DNA of 64,000 nt from Conexibacter woesei DSM 14684 (GTDB lineage Bacteria > Actinomycetota > Thermoleophilia > Solirubrobacterales > Solirubrobacteraceae), in contig NC_013739.1 in NCBI RefSeq assembly GCF_000025265.1, positions 1,736,001 to 1,800,000 on the forward strand, in the 5' to 3' direction. Below, piece after piece: positions 8,329 to 15,605 of this stretch (position 1 is the stretch's first letter; the number at the start of each line of letters is the position of its first letter). The notes under the pieces are model-generated. The model worked only from the letters and a program-made list of their open reading frames with translations. It was not told the DNA's origin and searched no databases. Both the position numbers and the translations under genes were made by a program.

Positions 8329-8643
8329 TCAGACTACCCCGTGCCCCGGGCGGTCGGCGTCGCCGCCGGACAGCTCGCGCAGCTCCCGCGCGACCTCGGC
8401 CTCGACGTCGAGCGCCGGCTCGCCGTTGCGCAGCCGGCGCGCGTTGCGCGTCGCGACGAGCATCCGCACCTCGTCCTCGATCGACGGCTCGCGCGGTTGG
8501 CGCGGCGGCGCGCCCTCTCTGTCGAGCGCGAAGCGGCCGCGTCCGATCTGCTCGTACGCGCGCTCGCGTCCGACGAGCGAGACGACGCCGACCACGAGCG
8601 CGGCCGCGACGACGGCGAAGACGACGATTCCGAACGTGTTCAT
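8329..8643 (-). CDS. small membrane-anchored hypothetical protein
   Basis: The start at ATG 8643 gives 104 residues. One N-terminal transmembrane helix (FGIVVFAVVAAALVVGVVSLV) is followed by a charged cytoplasmic-type region containing VRMLVATRNARRLRNGEPALD and an acidic C-terminus. It is the first gene of a two-gene operon with the acidic protein downstream and is divergent from a 46-residue membrane protein gene. The segment before EVARELREL resembles the short motif found in small actinobacterial membrane-anchored proteins. Its function is unknown. Confidence 0.65.
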   Translation of the reverse strand: MNTFGIVVFAVVAAALVVGVVSLVGRERAYEQIGRGRFALDREGAPPRQPREPSIEDEVRMLVATRNARRLRNGEPALDVEAEVARELRELSGGDADRPGHGVV

Positions 8644-8677
8644 CCGCACAAGTGTCGCGTGCCCGGGCGCGGCGGTC

Positions 8678-8683
8678 TAGCGT
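8678..8683 (+). promoter_or_regulatory. -10 hexamer TAGCGT, leaderless
   Basis: TAGCGT ends seven bases before ATG 8691. Its first bases form a CTAG palindrome with a minus-strand TAGACC, so the divergent small membrane genes may share this promoter patch. Confidence 0.5.
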
Positions 8684-8690
8684 GTCCGCG

Positions 8691-8831
8691 ATGTGGCGTC
8701 GACTGCGTCGCCGGAGCTTCGCGCCGAACCGTCCCGTGCTGTGGCCGGAGCAGTGGGGTCTGGCGCTCTTCACCGCGCTCGCGGTGATCGGCGGGATCGC
8801 CGTCGTGGTCATCGTCCTGACGCACGGGTGA
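8691..8831 (+). CDS. 46-residue single-pass membrane protein
   Basis: A short ORF encodes MWRRLRRRSFAPNRP, then a Trp-containing juncture (VLWPEQWG), then one transmembrane helix (LALFTALAVIGGIAVVVIVL). The positively charged N-terminus predicts an N-in orientation. Support for a real gene comes from the TAGCGT hexamer seven bases upstream and strong third-position GC. There is no recognisable family. It lies divergent to the other small membrane gene and ends 110 bases before the acyl-CoA dehydrogenase. Confidence 0.5.
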   Translation: MWRRLRRRSFAPNRPVLWPEQWGLALFTALAVIGGIAVVVIVLTHG

Positions 8832-8843
8832 CCGGCAGTCCGG

Positions 8844-8876
8844 TACCCTAGCGGCCATCGTTGACTGACCAGTCAA
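8844..8876 (+). promoter_or_regulatory. promoter plus TetR-like operator
   Basis: A TACCCT hexamer (8844-8849) is followed at the expected start of transcription by TTGACTGACCAGTCAA (8861-8876). This is a perfect six-base inverted repeat with a four-base centre. A dyad placed on the start site of an acyl-CoA dehydrogenase gene is typical of TetR-family repressors of fatty- or branched-acid catabolism. The repressor itself is not in the window. Confidence 0.6.
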
Positions 8877-8941
8877 TCTGCTGTCCCGAAGACGTCCCAG
8901 CAGCGTCACCGGAACCCGCACCGCTTCAAGGAGCAATCACC

Positions 8942-10114
8942 GTGGTCGATTTCACGCTCACCGACGAGCAGAAGAACCTGCGCGAGATGGCGCACGACTT
9001 CGCCAGAAACGAGATGCGCCCCGTCGCCTGGGAGTACGACAGGGACAGCACCTGGCCCGAGGACATCATCAAGAAGGCCTGGGAGCTGCAGCTGATGAAC
9101 AACCACATCCCCGAGGAGTACGGGGGCGTGGGTCTCGGCTACCTCGACGGTTGTGTGATCGAGGAGGAGCTGGCCTGGGGCTGCTCCGGCATCCAGACGT
9201 CCGTCGGCTGCAACGGCCTCGCGACGGCGCCGCTGATCCTCGGCGGCTCGCACGAGCTGAAGAAGGAGTACCTCGGCCGCCTCACCGAGGCGCCGCTGCT
9301 CGCCTCGTTCTGCCTGACCGAGCCGGACGCCGGATCCGACGTCTCCGGCATGAAGACGACCGCGGTGAAGAAGGGCGACAAGTGGGTCATCAACGGCTCC
9401 AAGTGCTTCATCACCAACGGCAGCCACGCGAACTTCTACACCGTCTACGCGAAGACGGACAAGGACGCCGGCCACCGCGGCATCTCGGCCTTCATCGTCC
9501 CGCGTGACGCGGGCGTCGTGGTCGACAAGAAGGAAGACAAGATGGGCCAGCGGGCGTCGAACACCGCGACCATCACCTTCCCCGAGGTCGAGATCCCCGC
9601 CGACCACCTGATCGGCGAGGAGAACAAGGGCTTCAAGCTCGCGATGATGACGCTCGACCGCACGCGTCCCGGCGTCGCCGCGATGGCGACCGGCATCGCC
9701 CGCGCCGCGATGGAGTTCGCCGTCGACTACTCGAAGGAGCGCGTCCAGTTCGGCGTGCCGATCGCGATGCACCAGGCGATCCAGTTCATGATCGCCGACA
9801 TGGCGACCGAGATCGAGGCGAGCCGCCTGCTGACCTGGAAGGCCGCCTTCCAGCTCGACAACGGCGAGCGCAACACGCTCGTCTCCTCGCACGCGAAGCG
9901 CTTCGCCGCCGACACCGCGATGAGAGTCGCGACCGACGCCGTGCAGGTCTACGGCGGCTACGGCTTCATCAAGGAGTATCCCGTCGAGAAGCTGATGCGC
10001 GACGCCAAGATCATGCAGCTGTACGAGGGCACGGCGCAGATCCAGCGCCTCGTGATCGCCCGCGAGACGCTGCTCCCGCGCCGCGCGGAGACGCCCGCGG
10101 CCGCGACGGCGTAG
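8942..10114 (+). CDS. acyl-CoA dehydrogenase
   Basis: GTG 8942 is set by AAGGAG at 8928-8933. The 390-residue flavoenzyme has the usual layout: an N-terminal helical domain, a middle beta domain with CLTEPDAGSDVSGMKTTA and GSKCFITNGSHAN, and a C-terminal helical domain. The expected catalytic glutamate lies in LYEGTAQIQRLVIAR, and QVYGGYGFIKEYPVEKLMRD is also present. It oxidises an acyl-CoA to the trans-2-enoyl-CoA and passes electrons to ETF. Chain-length specificity cannot be read from the sequence. The hydroxyacyl-CoA dehydrogenase and hydratase genes 1.6 kb downstream provide the next steps of beta-oxidation. An operator-like dyad overlaps its promoter. Confidence 0.95.
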   Translation: MVDFTLTDEQKNLREMAHDFARNEMRPVAWEYDRDSTWPEDIIKKAWELQLMNNHIPEEYGGVGLGYLDGCVIEEELAWGCSGIQTSVGCNGLATAPLILGGSHELKKEYLGRLTEAPLLASFCLTEPDAGSDVSGMKTTAVKKGDKWVINGSKCFITNGSHANFYTVYAKTDKDAGHRGISAFIVPRDAGVVVDKKEDKMGQRASNTATITFPEVEIPADHLIGEENKGFKLAMMTLDRTRPGVAAMATGIARAAMEFAVDYSKERVQFGVPIAMHQAIQFMIADMATEIEASRLLTWKAAFQLDNGERNTLVSSHAKRFAADTAMRVATDAVQVYGGYGFIKEYPVEKLMRDAKIMQLYEGTAQIQRLVIARETLLPRRAETPAAATA

Positions 10115-10134
10115 TTCGGCCGACCGAGGAGCGT

Positions 10135-10165
10135 CGGTTTGGCCACCGTCACGGTGGCCAAACCG
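10135..10165. terminator. bidirectional hairpin terminator
   Basis: A perfect 14-bp inverted repeat with a three-base loop lies between the acyl-CoA dehydrogenase and the convergent secreted protein. No T-tract follows on either strand, so termination may depend on hairpin strength or Rho. Confidence 0.7.
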
Positions 10166-10172
10166 GCAGTCC

Positions 10173-11183
10173 TCAACGCACGCCTACGAGGAACGTACGT
10201 GCGTCCTGCGGGGAGAGGATCGCGTTGCCGTAGAAGCGCACGTGCACGCGCAGCCGGTCCTTGCCGCGCGGCGGCAGCGCGCGCACGCGCAGGCGGTAGC
10301 TGCAGTGGCCGGCCGCCAGTCTCACGCGGCGGCTCGCGACCGTCCGGCCGCCGGAGGTGAAGCGCACGCCGACGATCCCGTTGCAGCCGTCGCCGACGCC
10401 GACGCCGGGCGGCAGCCGCAGCGCGCCCGTCGTGACGAACCACGGATGCGAGCGGCGCTGCACTCTCGGCAGCCGCGGCCGCGTCGCGACCGTGACCTGC
10501 GCCGGCGGGAAGGGGCCGGTCGTGAACGTCGCATCCGGCCCGACGACGGTCCCCTTGCGGTTGGAGGCGACCGTGCGGAAGTGGTACGTCGTCCGCTCCT
10601 GCAGCCCGTTCAACGGGATTCTGACCGCGACCGGCTGGGCGCCGGCCGGGATCGAGGCGGACGCCGTCTCGACGCCGTACGTCGTCGTCGTGCCGAACTG
10701 GAACTTGTACGTCGCCGCCGCGCCGCCGGGATTGACGACCGCCGTCAGCGTGACGCTGTTGGCGTACGGCGAGAACGGCGCCGTCGCGAGGATCGTCGGC
10801 GGCACGGCCGGCGGCAGATCGGTCGTGAACGAGCGGTCGGCGCCGACAGCTGTCCCGTCGGCGTTGGTCGCGACGACGCGGTAGTGGTACGTCGTTCCGG
10901 GCGTGAGGCCGGTGAGGCGGAACGAGACGTCGTTCCCGCCGGTGCCTCTGCCGGCGGAGCGGTTCGGCGTCTGCTGGCCGTAGCCCGCCGTCGTGCCCCA
11001 CTCGAACGCGTACGACGTCGGCGTCCCGTGTGCGTTGACCGTCCCTCTCAGCGTCGCGGCCGCGACGGCGACCGAGCCGGCCGGGCGGGTCAGGACCGTC
11101 GGACTCGCGGCCTGCGCGCCGCTCGCCCCCGCCGCGGCAAGCGCGAGGCTCGCGAGGGCGGCGGCCCACAGTCGTGTTCGCAT
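10173..11183 (-). CDS. secreted protein with two fibronectin-III-like repeats
   Basis: The start is ATG 11183, with GGAGGA about ten bases upstream on the minus strand. The 336-residue product has a signal peptide (RLWAAALASLALAAAGASG, cleavage near AQA). Two tandem beta domains of about 95 residues follow, each with the pattern YxFxxGTTxxYG, then LTGLTPGTTYHYRVVATN or its relative, ending in FTT. The C-terminal 100 residues form a different, cysteine-containing beta domain (GDGCNGIVGVRF, GHCSYRLRVRALP). Such FN3-like repeats are common in actinobacterial surface adhesins and carbohydrate-active proteins. No catalytic domain is seen. Confidence 0.8.
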   Translation of the reverse strand: MRTRLWAAALASLALAAAGASGAQAASPTVLTRPAGSVAVAAATLRGTVNAHGTPTSYAFEWGTTAGYGQQTPNRSAGRGTGGNDVSFRLTGLTPGTTYHYRVVATNADGTAVGADRSFTTDLPPAVPPTILATAPFSPYANSVTLTAVVNPGGAAATYKFQFGTTTTYGVETASASIPAGAQPVAVRIPLNGLQERTTYHFRTVASNRKGTVVGPDATFTTGPFPPAQVTVATRPRLPRVQRRSHPWFVTTGALRLPPGVGVGDGCNGIVGVRFTSGGRTVASRRVRLAAGHCSYRLRVRALPPRGKDRLRVHVRFYGNAILSPQDARTFLVGVR

Positions 11184-11261
11184 TCGAAGCTGATCCTCCA
11201 CGTCGGTTGCTCTGCGAACATCATTGCCCGATGCGCCGATCGACCATGCAGAGGGGCTGAG

Positions 11262-11717
11262 ATGGGCGTCGCACGCGCCGCGGCTGAGCTGCGCGGCACC
11301 GCCGCCGAGGTCGAGCGGCGCTGGGCGGAGCCGGAGAGCTGGCCGGCGTTCGTCGACGGCTTCGAGCGCGTCGTCGAGCTGGACCCCGCCTGGCCGGCGG
11401 TCGGGGCGCGGCTGGTGTGGGAGTCGGTCCCGGGTGGGCGTGGGCGCGTCGTCGAGAAGGTGCTGCGCCACGAGCCGGGCGCCGAGCTGGTCACCGACGT
11501 CGAGGATTCGCAGCTCAGCGGCATGCAGCGGCTCGCGTTCGCGTCCTCCGCGTCGGCGGCGCTGACGGGCCACGTCGACGTCGAGCTGGAGCTGGAGTAC
11601 GCGCTCGCGGGGCGCGGCCCGTTCATGCTGCTCGCCGACCCGCTGTTCGTCCGCCGTGCGCTGCGCGACTCGCTGCGGCGGACGCTGCAGCGCCTCGGCG
11701 CTGAGCTGGGGGGCTGA
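11262..11717 (+). CDS. SRPBCC/polyketide-cyclase-fold protein
   Basis: This 151-residue cytoplasmic protein starts at ATG 11262, with GAGGGG five bases upstream. The sequence order fits the START/SRPBCC fold: an N-terminal strand, helices around VERRWAEPESWPAFVDGFERVVEL, alternating strands (ARLVWESVPGGRGRVVEKVL, HVDVELELEYAL) and a long C-terminal helix (RRALRDSLRRTLQRLGAEL). Members bind hydrophobic ligands or act as small cyclases and aromatases. It lies divergent from the FN3 protein and 48 bases before the hydroxyacyl-CoA dehydrogenase, so a link with lipid metabolism is possible but not shown. Confidence 0.72.
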   Translation: MGVARAAAELRGTAAEVERRWAEPESWPAFVDGFERVVELDPAWPAVGARLVWESVPGGRGRVVEKVLRHEPGAELVTDVEDSQLSGMQRLAFASSASAALTGHVDVELELEYALAGRGPFMLLADPLFVRRALRDSLRRTLQRLGAELGG

Positions 11718-11765
11718 GCCGCCGTGCGGCCCTAGAATCGGCCGCAAGCAACCGGAAGGCAAGCA

Positions 11766-12600
11766 ATGTTCGTGTTCAAGGCCGCAGTCGTCGGGGCCGG
11801 CACGATGGGAGGGGAGATCGCGTTCACGATCGCCTCGGCCGACATCCCCGTCGTGTTGAAGGACGTCGACCAGAGATACGTCGACCAAGGTCTCGAGAAG
11901 GCGCGCTCGATCTGGCAGGGGCGGGTCGACGCGGGCAAGATGACGGCGGACGAGCTGGAGCGGCGGGTCGCGCTGATCACCGGCACGACCGACTACAGCG
12001 GCTTCGGCGACGTCGACTTCGTGATCGAGGCGGTGCCGGAGCGGATGGAGGTCAAGCAGGCGGTCTTCGCCGAGCTCGACGACGTGACGCCCGGGCACGC
12101 GATCCTCGCCTCGAACACGTCGGCGCTGTCGATCACGGAGATCGCGGAGGCGACGAGCCGGCCCGACCGCGTCGTCGGCTTCCACTACTTCTACCCGGCG
12201 TCGATGATGCGGCTGATCGAGGTGATCGAGGGGCTGGAGACCTCGCCCGAGACGACGCAGGCGGCGATGAGCTTCGCGCAGACGATCCGCAAGCTGGCGA
12301 TCCGCTGCGACGAGGCGCCGGGCTTCGTCGTCAACCGCATCCTCAACTCGTCGTTCGGCGAGGTCTTCCGCTTCCAGGAGGAGAGCGGCGCGTCGTTCGA
12401 GGCGATCGACAGAGCGATGACCGACGCGAAGGCGACCCCGATGGGCCCGTTCTTCCTCGTCGACCTGCTCGGGCTCGACACCGTCGGCCACGTCGGGAGA
12501 TACCTGCACGAGAGCTTCGGGGACCGCTTCCCGCTCCACCAGGGCATGTTGGAGCGGATCGAGCGCGGCGAGCTGGGCGCGAAGACGGGAAAGGGCTTCT

Positions 12601-12617
<17 letters not shown>
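11766..12617 (+). CDS. 3-hydroxyacyl-CoA dehydrogenase
   Basis: The 283-residue enzyme contains an N-terminal Rossmann domain (AAVVGAGTMGGEIAFTIASA), an acidic residue at the end of strand 2 for NAD, the SNTSALSITEIA segment with the catalytic-region His at GFHYFYPASMMRLIEV, and one C-terminal helical domain (EAPGFVVNRILN through KTGKGFYEHGK). It oxidises 3-hydroxyacyl-CoA to 3-ketoacyl-CoA with NAD+. Its length equals stand-alone dimeric HBD/PaaH enzymes. Its end overlaps the next gene by 17 bases, and that gene carries an extra copy of the C-terminal dehydrogenase domain, so the two products probably assemble. Confidence 0.93.
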
Positions 12618-13704
<1,087 letters not shown>

Positions 13705-13705
13705 C

Positions 13706-14476
13706 GTGAGCGGCGCGGCAGCCTCTGCGGTCGCGCTGCTGGCGGAGCGCATGCGCGCGGCGAGATCGGTCGTCGCGCTGACGGGCGCGGGGATCTCGGT
13801 GCCGTCCGGGATCCCCGACTTCCGCACCCCGCGGACAGGGCTGTGGGCGAACGTCGACCCGATGGAGGTCGCCCACATCGACGCGTGGCGCAACGACGCC
13901 GCGCGTTTCTGGGCGTTCTACGGTCATCGCTTCCAGTCGCTGCGCGACAAGCGCCCCAACCGCGCGCACGAGGTGCTCGCGGAGCTGGAGCGCCGCGGGA
14001 TCGTCGAGACCGTGATCACGCAGAACATCGACCAGCTGCACGAGCGCGCGGGCGTCGCCGACCTGATCGAGCTGCACGGCTCGATCGCGCACTCGTCGTG
14101 CCTGGCGTGCGGCGCGCGCTACCCGCTCGCCGAGGTGCAGGCGCGGCTGGAGCAGGACCCGCAGGGCGTGCCGCGCTGCGACTGCGGCCGGCCGCTGAAG
14201 CCGGACGTGGTGCTGTTCGGCGAGCTGCTGCCGCAGGCCGGGCTGGAGCGCGCGCAGACGCTCGCGCTGCGGGCCGACCTGCTGCTCTGCATCGGCAGCT
14301 CGCTGGAGGTCTACCCGGTCGGCGAGCTGCCGTCGCTGACGCTGCGCGCCGGCGGCGAGATCGCGATCCTCACGCAGGGCCCGACCCGCTACGACCGCGA
14401 TGCCGTCGTGAAGCTCGACGGCGACATAGTCGCGGAGTTGGAAGCGCTGCTGGCCGAGCTGTCAGCAGGTTCCTGA
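13706..14476 (+). CDS. Sir2-family NAD-dependent protein deacylase
   Basis: The 256-residue protein has the sirtuin motifs GAGISVPSGIPDFRTP, TQNIDQLHERAG and the catalytic His in LHGSIAHSSC. The zinc module has a first Cys-x2-Cys pair (SCLACG) and an atypical second Cys-x-Cys pair (RCDCG). LKPDVVLFGELLP and IGSSLEVYPVGELP complete the NAD pocket. It removes acetyl or longer acyl groups from lysines, releasing O-acyl-ADP-ribose. The gene begins one base after the hydratase fusion stop, so it is co-transcribed with beta-oxidation enzymes. A role in reversing protein acylation by acyl-CoA intermediates is plausible. The start is GTG. Confidence 0.93.
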   Translation: MSGAAASAVALLAERMRAARSVVALTGAGISVPSGIPDFRTPRTGLWANVDPMEVAHIDAWRNDAARFWAFYGHRFQSLRDKRPNRAHEVLAELERRGIVETVITQNIDQLHERAGVADLIELHGSIAHSSCLACGARYPLAEVQARLEQDPQGVPRCDCGRPLKPDVVLFGELLPQAGLERAQTLALRADLLLCIGSSLEVYPVGELPSLTLRAGGEIAILTQGPTRYDRDAVVKLDGDIVAELEALLAELSAGS

Positions 14477-14581
14477 CGCGCGGATCGGCGTTGCTCGCAA
14501 GGACGCAGAAGAGGGACGAGTCCCGCCCACCCGCCAGCACACGAGCGATCGAGGACACCGCGAGCGTGCCCGAGACGCGCG

Positions 14582-15478
14582 TCAGGCGTCTTCGGCGACG
14601 GTGCGGGCGCGCAACGCGGCTTCGAGCCGTCTCAGGATCCGCTCCAGCGTTTCGGCCGCGGCGGGCGGCAGGACGCCGCCGAGCGCGTCGTCTGCGAGCG
14701 CGCCGACCTCGTCGCTGAGCGTTCGCAGCTCCTCGACGCGCTCGGCGAGCGCGGGCGCCTCGGGTCCGGCGGCCAGCTCCGCCACGGCCGCGGTCAGCGC
14801 GGTGCGCAGCTGCAGCGCCGCCTCACGCAGGTGGCCGTCGTCGAGGTCGTGACGGGCACGCAGCGTCAGCTCCTCGCAGGCGAGTGCGCGCGAGCGGCCG
14901 CCGAGCAGTGCGGCGAGCCGTTCCTGCGGGCGCAGCGCGATGCTGCGTCTGCGCGCCCGCTCGCGTTCGCCGGCGGCGACGGGCGGCAGCTCGCGTGCCG
15001 CGCTCCAGCGGCCGTACGCGACCTCTTCGCCGTCGCCGTAGCCGACGCGGACGACGAGCGCCTGCGAGAGCTGCGGGAGCGGCACGCCATGGTCGGCGCT
15101 CGCGACGCGATGCGCGCGCACGAGCCGCGCGAGGTCGCGCAGCCCCTGCTCGGCGGCGGTCGCGTCGGCGGCTGCGAGCCACTGCTCGGCGGTCGCGGCG
15201 TCGCTCGGCTGCGCGTCGACGATCGTGACGCGGCCGGTCGCGACCGGCGCGGGGGAGGGCTCCGGCGCCGCCTCGCGTCCGCGCCGCCCGCGCAGCCAGC
15301 GCCGCTGCGGAGCGCCGAGCGTCGCGACGACGATCACGTGCGTCGGCGCGGCGCCTGCGGCGTCGCCTCGCGGGGAGCCGGAGGGTGCGGCGCCGGCTAC
15401 GCCGTTCGGCGTGCCAGGCGCCGTGGCGTCGTGCGGGGCGCCGGCAGGCGCGTCGACGCCGGGCGCTGAGCTGCGCAC
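14582..15478 (-). CDS. conserved hypothetical protein with undefined N-terminus
   Basis: From GTG 15478 the product has 298 residues: a low-complexity Ala/Pro/Gly segment (to about residue 42), then HVIVVATLGAPQRR, a basic-acidic middle with LVVRVGYGDGEEVAYGRW, and a long helical C-terminus (LRTALTAAVAELAAGPEAPA). No known catalytic motif is seen. Coding-like codons continue upstream in the same frame to about 15600, reading FVQLEFPWPLGPADGRYVVR, but no ATG, GTG or TTG exists there. The true start may be non-canonical, reached by frameshift or re-initiation from the hydrolase gene, or hidden by a sequence error. The protein may be functionally linked to that upstream gene. Confidence 0.65.
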   Translation of the reverse strand: MRSSAPGVDAPAGAPHDATAPGTPNGVAGAAPSGSPRGDAAGAAPTHVIVVATLGAPQRRWLRGRRGREAAPEPSPAPVATGRVTIVDAQPSDAATAEQWLAAADATAAEQGLRDLARLVRAHRVASADHGVPLPQLSQALVVRVGYGDGEEVAYGRWSAARELPPVAAGERERARRRSIALRPQERLAALLGGRSRALACEELTLRARHDLDDGHLREAALQLRTALTAAVAELAAGPEAPALAERVEELRTLSDEVGALADDALGGVLPPAAAETLERILRRLEAALRARTVAEDA

Positions 15479-15605
15479 GACGTAGCGGCCGTCCGCGGGG
15501 CCGAGCGGCCACGGGAACTCGAGCTGGACGAAGCGGAAGACCTGCTGCTGCTCCGCTCGCCCAGCGCCGCCGGCGCCGCGATCGGCGCCGGCCCCGGATC
15601 CGGCG

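Noticed and set aside
8861-8941. upstream TTG start for the acyl-CoA dehydrogenase
   Set aside because: It would translate the operator dyad. The GTG at 8942 has a good AAGGAG site and gives the normal N-terminus.
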